Shown here: one piece after another, positions 34,730 through 44,001 of the stretch
Layout of the letters: each line of letters starts with the position of its first letter
How positions within the stretch are numbered: position 1 is the first letter of the stretch
DNA from: Granulicella sp. dw_53
GTDB taxonomy: Bacteria; Acidobacteriota; Terriglobia; Terriglobales; Acidobacteriaceae
Assembly: GCF_018449545.1 (NCBI RefSeq)
Contig: NZ_JAAVUR010000011.1
Span: 124,001 to 188,000 of the forward strand
Reading direction: 5' to 3'
DNA length: 64,000 bases
Made by a program: the position numbers and the translations under genes
The notes under the pieces: model-generated
The model's database searches: none
Told to the model about the DNA's origin: nothing
Seen by the model: the letters and a program-made list of their open reading frames with translations, nothing else

Positions 34730-35491
34730 CTAGAAGTGGCGCAGGGTATCGATGGGTGTCGGGGGACGGGGTGCTTCCGGGCTGGGTGGAGGATCGTATG
34801 TGACGGGGCCGTCGGTGGTGCTCTTTTCGATGGAGCGGCTGACGAGGTCGCGCGAGCCGAGTCCGATAGCCAGGGAGAGTGTGAGTACGATGCCTCCGAA
34901 GAGGATGCCGAAGGCGAGGTCTACGACGGTGCCGCCGATCTGCAGGTGATCCAGGACCATCGCCGCAGTAAGCACCAGGACCAGCCACTTGACCCCAAGG
35001 GAGAGGAAGCGGGCGTACTGGAGACGGGCGTTGACGGCTCCGATGAGCACCGAACGCGAGAGGAAGCGGGCGATGAGGTTTCCGATGAGCAGCAGGATGA
35101 CCGCGCCTACCGAGTGGGTGAGATAGGGCAGGATGAAGACGGAGATGTTCGAGTTGTCGGAGTAGGAGGCGTTGAAGGCGGAGATGCCGACGATGACGCC
35201 CAGCAGAACGCAGCCCCAGAAGACGACCCTGGTCACCAGGACGGTGGGGCTGTGAGCGGGGGACCACTCCTGAATGTTGCTGATGGCGGCCGCGGCCTGG
35301 TTGCGGGAGAGGCGCTCATCGAACTTTACTGCGACCAGGACGCGGCGCAGCAGCGCGGCGAGGCCGGAACCTATCAGGGTAAGGAGAAGGACGGCGACCA
35401 ACAAGGCGACCAGGCCAGGCAGGAAGCTGGCGAGATTGAAGAGTACGCGGTGGGCGGACTCACTGAGTGCGGAATTAACTTGTTGCCACAT
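34730..35491 (-). CDS. Mechanosensitive-channel-like membrane protein (TM-helix repeat family)
   Basis: 253 residues with AAGGAGA seven bases before the ATG. About five hydrophobic segments are seen: LVALLVAVLLLTLIGSGLAA (28-47), VVFWGCVLLGVIVGISAF (about 88-105), HSVGAVILLLIGNLIARFLS, WLVLVLTAAMVLDHL and FGILFGGIVLTLSLAIGLGS. The last ends in GLGSRDLVSRSIE, like the GLGG+D motif after the pore helix of small MscS/CmpX relatives. The C-terminus is a Pro-rich tail (PPPSPEAPRPPTP). The family is linked to envelope stress or osmotic release; direct channel activity is not shown. Confidence 0.7.
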   Translation of the reverse strand: MWQQVNSALSESAHRVLFNLASFLPGLVALLVAVLLLTLIGSGLAALLRRVLVAVKFDERLSRNQAAAAISNIQEWSPAHSPTVLVTRVVFWGCVLLGVIVGISAFNASYSDNSNISVFILPYLTHSVGAVILLLIGNLIARFLSRSVLIGAVNARLQYARFLSLGVKWLVLVLTAAMVLDHLQIGGTVVDLAFGILFGGIVLTLSLAIGLGSRDLVSRSIEKSTTDGPVTYDPPPSPEAPRPPTPIDTLRHF

Positions 35492-35569
35492 AATGTCGTC
35501 TCCTTACGGGGTGCTGCGGGCGACTGGAAACCAGGCTGGTCGTTCTAGAACTATCTGTCTTTAAATCTT

Positions 35570-35620
35570 TTTTTAAAGCTCTCTTTGTCTTTTTCTTTTT
35601 AAAGCTCTCTTTGTCTTTTT
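35570..35620. repeat. Exact 25-bp direct repeat, T-rich
   Basis: Two identical 25-bp copies (35570-35594 and 35596-35620), each centred on AAAGCTCTCTTTGTC with T tracts on both sides, repeat at 26 bp. The second copy touches the stop codon of the downstream-ending glycosyltransferase-like gene. It looks like a slippage duplication. Confidence 0.85.
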
Positions 35621-36908
35621 ATGGATTGAATCGATCCGGCCATCTCCAACGCGACACCAGATAGGCCTTGTCATTCTCAAAGTTCGTCGCCAACTCCTCG
35701 ATGTGTTGCTCTGGGGCGGTCCCGCTTTCGGCGAGGATGATGTGCGACGCGACCCAGGCGAGGTAGAGGGGAGTCAACGCGCCCAGCAGGTGTCCGCGGT
35801 TGATGGTACGCAGGCGATGAGCCAGGACGAAGTCGTAGACGATGCGGATCCACAGAGCATCGCTCATGCGGAAGCTGGTCACAGGCATCTGGGAGAGACG
35901 TTTGAGGCCAAGCAGCGAGTTGGGAGGCAGGACGAGCGCCCAGATCTCGTGCAGGTTGGTGTAGGCGAGCTGGAAGGCTGCAAGCATCGGGGTGACGTCG
36001 GGCCAGCCCTCGGCGGGGGCTCGCAGCATGGAGACCTCCCGCAGGGGCTGGATGGTGCGGACGCGCTGCCAGAAGCTGGCTTTGAGGTTGATGTCGTTGA
36101 AGAAGGAGCCGGCGACCTGGGCGAGCAGAGCATTCAGGTCGATGGACGCGGGCTGCGGCAGGCTGCGGGGGCCGCTGTCGACCTCGGTGATGACGAAGTT
36201 GGCGGCGGCAGCCTCGGCGACGGGCCAGAGGATGGCATCGTTCTGTCCGGCGGCAGTGAAGGTCTGGGCGATTGCGGCGAGGCGCTCGGCCATGCGAAGG
36301 GAGAGGCCGAGATCGATGGCGAGGGGATAGCGCGGCTGCGCTCCGTAGAGGGTTCGGGTGACAGGATAGAGGATGGCGGAGTTGACCAGGCCTTCGTGGG
36401 GCCCGAGGTTGTAGCGCGGGACAGCGAGGTCGGTGGGGGCCTTGCCGGTAGGGTCCATCAAGGCGGATGCGAGGGCGCGGATCGAAACGGGAGTGAGGGA
36501 CTGGGACTCCGGTCCAAGCAGAATGCAGGCGGTTACCTTGTGCTCCTGCGCCACCTTGAAGGTGTTGAGGTAGTCCGCCGCCGTGAGATAGAGCGCTCCG
36601 ACCGCGGGCGTTGCAGCAGTGTAGGGGATCAGGCGAAGGTTGCCGAAGGAGCCACCGGTGAGGATGGGATTGCCGGCGTCGGGGGTGGTGACGAGGATGT
36701 TCCGGTTTCCACTTTGACCCGAGGTGGGGGCGGAGAAGGCGAGGGCGAGGTTGGTCAGGGTGGCTTCGAGGGCCTCGGGTGGAAGCGAGGTGAGGCCGAT
36801 GAGCAGAGTGCCGGCGGTGTCCGGGGCTATGGAGGCAGCTTTGGCAGGTTCTGCGGCGTTAGCCGGGGAGTCGGTGGTGGCGTCGACGTTGCTGGGAGTA
36901 AGGGCCAT
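35619..36908 (-). CDS. Glycosyltransferase-like protein (glucosyl/mannosylglycerate synthase type)
   Basis: 429 residues. The block PRYNLGPHEGLVNSAILYPV then TRTLYGAQPRYPLAIDLGLS matches the pattern of GT-A enzymes that make glucosyl-3-phosphoglycerate or mannosylglycerate (Y..H..DG...N.I.YPLTR.LYG...RQPIGGDFG). Several usual residues are changed, including the GGDFG Asp context, and no clear DxD is seen, so it may be a divergent or regulatory member. The N-terminus (1-30) is a low-complexity Ala/Thr/Pro tail. The C-terminal 150 residues are helical (WQRVRTIQPLREVSML, ALWIRIVYDFVLAHRL). It lies between a channel-like gene and trehalose genes, which fits compatible-solute work. Confidence 0.5.
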   Translation of the reverse strand: MALTPSNVDATTDSPANAAEPAKAASIAPDTAGTLLIGLTSLPPEALEATLTNLALAFSAPTSGQSGNRNILVTTPDAGNPILTGGSFGNLRLIPYTAATPAVGALYLTAADYLNTFKVAQEHKVTACILLGPESQSLTPVSIRALASALMDPTGKAPTDLAVPRYNLGPHEGLVNSAILYPVTRTLYGAQPRYPLAIDLGLSLRMAERLAAIAQTFTAAGQNDAILWPVAEAAAANFVITEVDSGPRSLPQPASIDLNALLAQVAGSFFNDINLKASFWQRVRTIQPLREVSMLRAPAEGWPDVTPMLAAFQLAYTNLHEIWALVLPPNSLLGLKRLSQMPVTSFRMSDALWIRIVYDFVLAHRLRTINRGHLLGALTPLYLAWVASHIILAESGTAPEQHIEELATNFENDKAYLVSRWRWPDRFNP

Positions 36909-37278
36909 CGGGGTATCCCGTCTTTCCTGGTGCTACGAGGGGAAGGTCTGATTAAGGATGCACAATTCAGGGACGTTCATCATCTTAAACCTATGGTCCG
37001 GACTACATGCAGTTACTCACGATGTTTCTGCGCGGATAGAGGAGGCAGGTGAGTTTGCATCACGGGTTTATCTTATGCGCTCCTGAAGCTGTGCGCGCTT
37101 GAGGGAGGGAATGATCTTCCGCGTCCATCTTGTTGGGGCGAAGATACATTCTTTCAGGGCGAGCGTTGCATCCTAATGTTTTGAGTAACTTCAAAACCCA
37201 TTTCCCTCGAGCGTCAGATAGTAGAGATGCAAGGTTTGGGGTGCGCGGTTGCTGACGTACCGATCTGGACGAGGTTAA
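36909..37278. other. Divergent intergenic region
   Basis: 370 bp between the glycosyltransferase-like gene (minus) and the GH15 gene (plus), so it must hold both promoters. TTTTGA-GTAACT-TCAAAA at 37179-37196 is a 6-bp dyad about 85 bp before the GH15 start. No ORF or repeat that I can support. Confidence 0.4.
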
Positions 37279-39108
37279 GTGGTGGCACGACAGAGGAAGA
37301 CGAACAGGGCGCTGCATGGATCCCCTATTGAGGACTATTGCCTGATCGGCGACTGCGAAACTGCGGCGCTGGTCTCGAAGCATGGATCGATCGACTGGCT
37401 TTGCTGGCCAGATTTCTCATCAGGAGCTTGCTTCGCGGCGCTGCTGGGGACGAAGGATCACGGCTATTGGAGCCTTGCGCCCACGGCCAAGGTGAAGAGT
37501 TCCCGTAGGCGATATGTCGACGACACGCTGGTGCTGGAGACGACGTTCGTGACCCGTGGGGGCGAGGTTCTGGTCACGGACTTCATGCCGCCGCGAAGTG
37601 GATGCTCGCACCTGATACGCATCGTGCGTGGGGTGCGGGGTCGGGTGAAGATGAGGATGGAGCTGGCGCTGCGGTTCGACTATGGGAGGACCGTTCCCTG
37701 GGTGACGCATGCGAAGTCCGGCCTAAATGCGATCGCGGGTGACGATATGGCGGTGTTGCGTACCTCCGCTCCGCTGCGGGGCGAGGGGCTTACGACGGTG
37801 AGCGAGTTTACGGTCAAGGCGGATCAGGTGGTCAGCTTTGTGCTGACGGGCGGATCTTCCATTGAGAAGTTTCCTCCTGCGCCGAATACTCAGCGGGCGT
37901 TGCGGAGCACCAAACGATTCTGGTCGGGGTGGGCGAAGCGGGGGACGTACCGGGGAGCATACCAGGATGCGGTGCGGCGGTCGCTGATCACGCTGAAGGC
38001 ACTGACGTACAGGCCGAGCGGCGGTATCGTCGCCGCGGTGACGACGTCGCTGCCGGAACAGATCGGGGGCGGGAGGAACTGGGACTACCGCTTCTGCTGG
38101 ATTCGGGATACTTCGTTTACTTTGCTGGCGCTGCTGGCAGCGGGCTATGACGAGGAGGCGGTGGCCTGGCGTGAGTGGCTGATGCGTACCATCGCTGGTG
38201 CGCCGGATCAGGTGCAGGCTCTTTATGGAGTGCGCGGGGAGCGGCAGTTGACGGAGTGGGAGGCGGACTGGCTGCCGGGGTATGAGGGTTCGAAGCCGGT
38301 ACGGATCGGGAATGGGGCGACGGGGCAGTTTCAGTTGGATGTCTTTGGGGAGCTGGCTTCGGCGCTGGCGAGGACTCCGGAGGCGAAGGGGCGTGAGCGG
38401 ATCTCGGCTACGGCGTTGCAGGCGGCGTTGATCGATCATGTCTGCAAGGTGTGGCAGGAACCGGATGAGGGGATCTGGGAGACGCGAGGAGGGCGCAAGC
38501 ACTTTACCCACTCGAAGGTGATGGCGTGGGCTGCGCTCGACCGGGCGATTCGGAACTACGAACGGTTCGACGGTTTTGGTGATGTCGAACGATGGCGGAA
38601 GAATCGGGACATGATCCATCGCGAGGTGTGCGCGAAGGGGTTTAATAAGAGGCTGAACAGTTTTGTGCAGTCGTATGGATCGACGCAGTTGGATGCTTCG
38701 TGTCTGAGGATTGTGCTGGTAGGATTTCTGCCTCCGGAAGATCCGCGGATTCGCGGGACGGTGGAAGCGATCGAGCGGGACCTGATGAGGAAAGGGTTCG
38801 TGCTGCGATACAACACGAAGAACTTTCGCGATGGGCTGCAGGGCAGCGAGGGAGCCTTTCTGGCGTGCAGCTTCTGGATGGTGAGTAATCTTTGGTTGAT
38901 CGGGCGCAAGGCGGATGCGAAGGCGCTCTATGAGCGGTTGCTGGGGCTGCGCAACGATGTGGGGCTGCTGTCGGAGGAGTACGATCCAGTACGAAGAAGA
39001 CTTGTGGGAAACTTTCCGCAAGCGCTTTCGCACATCGCTCTGATTCATGCTGCGTTCACAATCTCGGGAACGTGGCGGCCGCAGGCGTACGGCGATCAAA
39101 GGACTTAG
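37279..39108 (+). CDS. GH15 glucoamylase/trehalase-type hydrolase
   Basis: 609 residues from GTG. The bacterial GH15 layout is clear: N-terminal beta-domain beginning IEDYCLIGDCETAALVSKHG with IDWLCWPDF, then the (alpha/alpha)6 barrel with GGGRNWDYRFCWIRDTSFTL, VRGERQLTEWEADWLPGYEG (catalytic Glu candidate in the EWEADW region) and GLLSEEYDPV with GNFPQALSH (second catalytic Glu). No signal peptide, so it acts in the cytoplasm. Bacterial GH15 members hydrolyse maltooligosaccharides or trehalose. Just upstream of treY-treZ, it may recycle either the precursor or the product. Weak GAGG precedes the GTG. Confidence 0.9.
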   Translation: MVARQRKTNRALHGSPIEDYCLIGDCETAALVSKHGSIDWLCWPDFSSGACFAALLGTKDHGYWSLAPTAKVKSSRRRYVDDTLVLETTFVTRGGEVLVTDFMPPRSGCSHLIRIVRGVRGRVKMRMELALRFDYGRTVPWVTHAKSGLNAIAGDDMAVLRTSAPLRGEGLTTVSEFTVKADQVVSFVLTGGSSIEKFPPAPNTQRALRSTKRFWSGWAKRGTYRGAYQDAVRRSLITLKALTYRPSGGIVAAVTTSLPEQIGGGRNWDYRFCWIRDTSFTLLALLAAGYDEEAVAWREWLMRTIAGAPDQVQALYGVRGERQLTEWEADWLPGYEGSKPVRIGNGATGQFQLDVFGELASALARTPEAKGRERISATALQAALIDHVCKVWQEPDEGIWETRGGRKHFTHSKVMAWAALDRAIRNYERFDGFGDVERWRKNRDMIHREVCAKGFNKRLNSFVQSYGSTQLDASCLRIVLVGFLPPEDPRIRGTVEAIERDLMRKGFVLRYNTKNFRDGLQGSEGAFLACSFWMVSNLWLIGRKADAKALYERLLGLRNDVGLLSEEYDPVRRRLVGNFPQALSHIALIHAAFTISGTWRPQAYGDQRT

Positions 39109-39232
39109 ACGGGAAGGGAGAGAGCAGGCGCTGCGCATCCAAGTGAGTGCAACCCGAAGGTGCCCTCGGTACTCTAAGGTTATATCTGCTGAACCTGCAC
39201 CACTTGTGCCGAACCTGATCGGTTGACGACTC

Positions 39233-41938
39233 ATGCTACGCACCCCTAAATCAACGTATCGACTCCAATTTCATAAAGACTTTACCTTCGACCACGCCGT
39301 CGCTATCGCGGACTATCTGCGGGAGCTGGGTATCTCGCATGTGTATAGCTCTCCCTACCTGCAGGCCGCGCCGGGCAGTACGCACGGCTACGACGTGGTG
39401 GATCACCAGAAGGTGAACGCGGAGCTCGGCGGAGCGGCCGGGCACGATCGCCTGACGAAGAAGCTCGGCGAGGTGGGGTTGGGGCAGGTGCTGGACATCG
39501 TGCCCAACCATATGTCGCTGGGCAGCGAGAACCGCTTCTGGTGGGATGTGCTTGAGAACGGGACTTCGAGCCGGTATGCTTCGTTCTTCGATATCGACTG
39601 GCAGCCGCAGGAAGAACGTCTGCGTAACAAAGTACTGGTGCCGATCCTCTCCGATCAATACGGAAGGGTGTTGCAAGCTGGCGGGATCAAGGTTGTGCGG
39701 GATGGAGGATTGTTCCAGGTGGAGTGTGCTGGGCAGACGCTTCCTGTCGCTCCGCCTACGCTGCCGACGATTTTGACGAGGGCCGCGGAGTACTCGAAGT
39801 CCGAGACGCTGAGCTTTCTGGCGGCGTCGTTTGGACGGCTTCCGGCTCCGGAGTACGTGGACCGCAGAACGATTCTGGCGCGTCATCGCGACAAGAAGGT
39901 GCTTTATGCGCTGCTGGCTCGTCTGTGTGCGGAAGAGCCGGGCGTCTGCGGGCAGATCGATCGTGCGGTGATGGAGCTGAACGCGAATTTGGATGCGCTG
40001 GACGATCTTCTGAATCAACAGAACTATCGGTTGGCCTACTGGAAGGCCGCGGATCAGCAGCTTGGCTACAGGCGCTTCTTCGATGTGAATACGTTGATCG
40101 GTCTGCGGGTGGAGCGCGAGCATGTGTTCGAGGAGACGCATGCTCTGGTACTGGACTGGCTGGAGCGCGGCGTGCTCGATGGCGTGCGGGTGGATCATCC
40201 GGATGGGCTTCGCGATCCGTTGCAGTACTTCGAGCGTCTGCGGGAGCGTGCGCCCGGGGCGTGGATCGTGGGAGAGAAGATTCTCGAGCCGGGAGAGTAT
40301 CTGCCGGAGAGCTGGCCGATTGAAGGGACCAGCGGCTACGACTTTTTGAACGTTGCGATTGGTGTGCTGGTGCGGTCGGAAGGGATGGCGGAGTTGAGTG
40401 CGGTGTACTCCGACTTTATCGGTGGGTCTCCGACCTACTCCGACATCATGCACGAGAAGAAGATCAACGTGACTCAGGAGTCGCTGGCCAGCGATGTGAA
40501 TCGGCTGACGTCGCTCTTCGTCGAGATCTGCGAGTGCAATCGCAATCAGCGCGACTACACACGAGCCGAGATGCGGCGTGCGATCCGTGAGGTGGCGGCG
40601 TGCTTTCCTATCTACCGGACCTATGTGGTTCCGGAGCGCAATGAGATTACCGACCTGGACCGGCGGGTCATCTCGCAGGCGACGGATTGCGCGAAGGCAA
40701 AACGTCCTGATATTGATGGTGGACTCTTTGACTTCATGCGCGATGTATTGACGATGGTCGTCCGGGGCAAGCAGGAGACCGAGTTCGTGATGCGCTTTCA
40801 GCAGTTCACCGGACCGGTGATGGCGAAGGGCGTCGAAGATACTGCCTTCTATTGCTATAACCGCCAGACCGGCGTGAACGAGGTGGGAGGCGATCCGGGC
40901 CGCGATGGTCTTTCGGTCGAGGACTTTCACTCTTACTGTGGCACGATGCAGAAGACACGTCCGCTGACGATGACGACGCTCTCTACCCACGACACCAAGC
41001 GCAGCGACGACGTACGCTCACGGTTGGCGGTGTTGACGGAGATGCCGGGCAGATTCGGTGCGGCAGTCCATCGCTGGTCGCGTCTGAATGCGGAGCTGCG
41101 CGGCACACGAGCGGATGGGACTTCGATCGTCGATCGCAATACGGAGTACTTCTACTACCAGTCGTTGATTGGCGCCTGGCCTGTCACGGCCGACCGCATG
41201 CGTGCCTACATGGAGAAGGCGATGCGCGAGGGCAAGCAACAGACCTCGTGGGTGGCGAACAATAAAGAGTTCGAAGATGCATTGAACAGCTTTATCGATC
41301 GGACGCTGGAGCATGCGCCATTTCTTGAGGAGCTGGAACAGTTTGTCGAGTCGGTGAAGCCTGCCGGTCGAGTGAACTCGCTTGCGCAGACGTTGATGAA
41401 GCACACTGCGCCGGGCGTGCCCGATCTCTACCAAGGCGGCGAGCTGTGGGACCTCAGCCTGGTGGACCCCGACAACCGCAGGCCGGTGGACTACGTCCTC
41501 CGCTGCAAGCTGCTGGAAGAGATGCGGACGATGACGGCGGCGCAGGTGATGGAACGCATGAACGACGGGATGCCCAAGCTCTGGACGATCCGGCACGCGC
41601 TGCAGCTACGCAACGAGCATCCTGAGTGGTTCGGCGCGGAGAGCGGCTATCGCGCGCTCAAGGCGACGGGCTCCAAGAAGGCTCATGTACTGGCCTATCT
41701 GCGCGGCGACAGTGTGGTGACGGTGGTGCCGCGGCTGGTGGTTACGCTGGATGGCAAGTGGGCCTCCACGGCGCTGGCATTGCCCAAGGGGCAGTGGAGA
41801 AATCGTTTGACGGGTGAGTTGGTCGAAGGTGGCAAGGTAGCCGTCGAAGGGCTGCTGCGGGAGTTTCCTGTAGCCCTTTTGGTGCGGGAAGAGAGTCCGG
41901 AGAATACCGGAGAGATAAAGGATTCTAAGAATGCATGA
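39233..41938 (+). CDS. treY: Malto-oligosyltrehalose synthase (TreY)
   Basis: 901 residues, a GH13_26 enzyme that turns the reducing end of a maltooligosaccharide into trehalose by internal transglycosylation. Signature blocks: STYRLQFHKDFTFDHAVAIA, LGISHVYSSPYLQAAPGSTH with GYDVVDH, VLDIVPNHMS (region I), DGVRVDHPDGLRDP (region II, nucleophile Asp), WIVGEKILEPGE (region III Glu), and further on MAKGVEDTAFYCYN and LSTHDTKRSDDVR (region IV). The ending GVPDLYQGGELWDLSLVDPD is TreY-specific. Overlaps treZ by 8 bp. No treX is in the window. Confidence 0.97.
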   Translation: MLRTPKSTYRLQFHKDFTFDHAVAIADYLRELGISHVYSSPYLQAAPGSTHGYDVVDHQKVNAELGGAAGHDRLTKKLGEVGLGQVLDIVPNHMSLGSENRFWWDVLENGTSSRYASFFDIDWQPQEERLRNKVLVPILSDQYGRVLQAGGIKVVRDGGLFQVECAGQTLPVAPPTLPTILTRAAEYSKSETLSFLAASFGRLPAPEYVDRRTILARHRDKKVLYALLARLCAEEPGVCGQIDRAVMELNANLDALDDLLNQQNYRLAYWKAADQQLGYRRFFDVNTLIGLRVEREHVFEETHALVLDWLERGVLDGVRVDHPDGLRDPLQYFERLRERAPGAWIVGEKILEPGEYLPESWPIEGTSGYDFLNVAIGVLVRSEGMAELSAVYSDFIGGSPTYSDIMHEKKINVTQESLASDVNRLTSLFVEICECNRNQRDYTRAEMRRAIREVAACFPIYRTYVVPERNEITDLDRRVISQATDCAKAKRPDIDGGLFDFMRDVLTMVVRGKQETEFVMRFQQFTGPVMAKGVEDTAFYCYNRQTGVNEVGGDPGRDGLSVEDFHSYCGTMQKTRPLTMTTLSTHDTKRSDDVRSRLAVLTEMPGRFGAAVHRWSRLNAELRGTRADGTSIVDRNTEYFYYQSLIGAWPVTADRMRAYMEKAMREGKQQTSWVANNKEFEDALNSFIDRTLEHAPFLEELEQFVESVKPAGRVNSLAQTLMKHTAPGVPDLYQGGELWDLSLVDPDNRRPVDYVLRCKLLEEMRTMTAAQVMERMNDGMPKLWTIRHALQLRNEHPEWFGAESGYRALKATGSKKAHVLAYLRGDSVVTVVPRLVVTLDGKWASTALALPKGQWRNRLTGELVEGGKVAVEGLLREFPVALLVREESPENTGEIKDSKNA

Positions 41939-43676
41939 GTTTACGGTATGGGCGCCCAAGGCCGAGAAGATGTCCCTCAAGATCGAAGACAGAGCGTACA
42001 CGATGGCGGGGCCGGATAGCAGAGGCTGGTGGCGCACGACTGTTGAGGAGGCTGGACCAGGCACCGATTACGCATTCCTGATGGATGACGATGAGACGGC
42101 GTATCCCGATCCGCGTGGGGCATGGCAGCCGAACGGAGTGCACTCGGCGTCTCGTCTGGTCGACCACAAGGCCTTCGAGTGGACCGATGCGGAGTGGCAG
42201 GGACCGCCGTTAACCGGAGCTGTGATCTACGAGCTTCACATCGGCACCTTCACTAAGGAAGGAACCTTCGATGCGGCAATCGAGCGTCTACCGTATCTTG
42301 TGGAGTTGGGCATCACCCACATCGAGCTGATGCCGGTGGCGGCGTTTCCCGGCGCGTTTGGATGGGGATACGACGGCGTCGCGCTGTTTGCTGTGCGGCA
42401 TACGTACGGCGGGCCGGATGCGCTGCGGCGGCTGGTCGATGCCTGCCATCAACATGGCATTGCAGTGTTGATCGATGTGGTCTACAACCACTTCGGACCA
42501 GTAGGGAACTACGCCAACAAGTTCGGTCCTTACCTGACCGATCTGCATCGCACGCCGTGGGGCTCCGCGGTGAACTTCGAAGGGGCCGGCAGCGACGAGG
42601 TGCGGCGCTTCTTCTGCGACAACGCGTTGATGTGGATGCGCGACTACCACGTCGACGGTCTTCGTCTGGATGCGGTCCATGAGTTCGTGGATCGTTCTGC
42701 CATTCACTTTATGGAGCAGCTCTCCGCCGAGGTCGACGTACTGTCCTCGACTCTGGGACGGCGGCTGGTGTTGATCGCCGAGAGCGACCTCAACGATCCT
42801 CGCGTCGTTACACCTCGCGAGGCACGCGGCTATGGCATGGACGCGCAGTGGAGCGACGACTTCCACCATGCGCTGTTCGCGATCCTGCATACAGAGCAAG
42901 GTAAGGGATACTACGACGACTTCGGCTCGTTCGCGGATCTGGCTAAGGCGTTGAATCAGGTCTTCGTATACGACGGTGCATACTCCGGCTATCGCAGCCG
43001 GTCGCATGGGCGTCCCGTGGCTGGCCTATCGGCGCATCACTTTGTGGGCTTCATCCAGAATCATGATCAGGTAGGGAATCGCGCGACTGGCGACCGGCTG
43101 GAGCACATCATCGGCATGGACCGCTCGAAGGTCGCCGCCGGTCTTATCCTCACCGCGCCGTTCATCCCCATGCTCTTCCAAGGTGAGGAGTATGCCGCTT
43201 CCACACCCTTTCAATACTTTGCCGATCACGAGGACGGGGAGCTGCGCAAGGCTGTCTCCGAGGGACGTAAGCGCGAGTTCGCTGCCTTCGGATGGAACCC
43301 GGAGCAGATCCCTGACCCGGAGAGCCCTGAGACCTTCGAGCGGTCGAAGCTGAACTGGGACGAGGTCCACCAGGGACAGCATGAAGAGATGTTTCAGTGG
43401 ATGAAGCAACTCATCCATCTGCGCCGCTCGTCTTCGTCGCTGAACGACGGCGACCTTGGCCATGTGAAGGTCGAGTACGACGAACTGAAGCGTACGCTGG
43501 TGATGACACGCGGTCTGGTGAGGATATTTTGCAACCTGGGTGAAGAGACGGTGAGCCTTCCGGACTCTGAAGGATCTCCGTTGGTGCTGGCGTCCTGCGC
43601 CGACATCTATATAGAAGATGGGAAGGTGGTTCTCCCCTTGAACTCCCTGGCCATCGTCTCTCGAGAGACGAACTAA
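41931..43676 (+). CDS. treZ: Malto-oligosyltrehalose trehalohydrolase (TreZ)
   Basis: 581 residues, GH13_10. The N-terminal E-set domain opens with FTVWAPKAEKMSLKI. The barrel has VIYELHIGTFTKEGTF, ELMPVAAFPGAFGWGYDGV, VLIDVVYNHFGPVGNY (region I), VDGLRLDAVHEFVD (region II, nucleophile Asp), VLIAESDLNDPR (region III Glu) and FIQNHDQVGNRA (region IV). It releases trehalose from maltooligosyltrehalose. AAGGA lies eight bases before the ATG, inside the end of treY, so the two are coupled. Confidence 0.97.
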   Translation: MHEFTVWAPKAEKMSLKIEDRAYTMAGPDSRGWWRTTVEEAGPGTDYAFLMDDDETAYPDPRGAWQPNGVHSASRLVDHKAFEWTDAEWQGPPLTGAVIYELHIGTFTKEGTFDAAIERLPYLVELGITHIELMPVAAFPGAFGWGYDGVALFAVRHTYGGPDALRRLVDACHQHGIAVLIDVVYNHFGPVGNYANKFGPYLTDLHRTPWGSAVNFEGAGSDEVRRFFCDNALMWMRDYHVDGLRLDAVHEFVDRSAIHFMEQLSAEVDVLSSTLGRRLVLIAESDLNDPRVVTPREARGYGMDAQWSDDFHHALFAILHTEQGKGYYDDFGSFADLAKALNQVFVYDGAYSGYRSRSHGRPVAGLSAHHFVGFIQNHDQVGNRATGDRLEHIIGMDRSKVAAGLILTAPFIPMLFQGEEYAASTPFQYFADHEDGELRKAVSEGRKREFAAFGWNPEQIPDPESPETFERSKLNWDEVHQGQHEEMFQWMKQLIHLRRSSSSLNDGDLGHVKVEYDELKRTLVMTRGLVRIFCNLGEETVSLPDSEGSPLVLASCADIYIEDGKVVLPLNSLAIVSRETN

Positions 43677-43737
43677 GCCGAAGAGCAACTCGCGCCTACT
43701 GAGGTAGATACGAATGCCGTTGAGGATAGGATTGCCA

Positions 43738-43771
43738 GGTCTGTAGAGTAACCGTTACACTCTTCCAGACC
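43738..43771. promoter_or_regulatory. Long hairpin 61 bp after treZ
   Basis: GGTCTG-T-AGAGTAAC-C-GTTAC-AC-TCT-TC-CAGACC gives about 14 paired bases with small bulges. No T tract follows. It is the only structure I see in 43677-44001, the 325-bp gap that must also hold the promoter of the DUF5666-like gene. Confidence 0.4.
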
Positions 43772-44001
43772 CAGTCCACTCCCCGTTCCGTTCGGAAGCT
43801 GCCCAGCTCTTCTGTGCCCGGAACGCTACCCGAAATCGAAACTTTTATTCTGCGGATTTCGTATCTCTCACAGCTTTCTTACGTCTATGAAACAACATGC
43901 CGGTCAAGATGTTGGCCTGGCTGCGGTCGTATTGGAAGAGGCCGGGCGGGTCTGACTGGAATGATTGAACGCAAGCTGAAATTACCCTGAGGATCTACCC
44001 G

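Noticed and set aside
37723..39243. A 506-codon frame antisense to the GH15 gene
   Set aside because: Arg/Pro/Gln-rich shadow frame with no recognisable motif; GH15 on the other strand is certain.
39251..40990. A 579-codon frame antisense to treY
   Set aside because: Composition is that of a shadow frame and the treY motifs are continuous on the plus strand.
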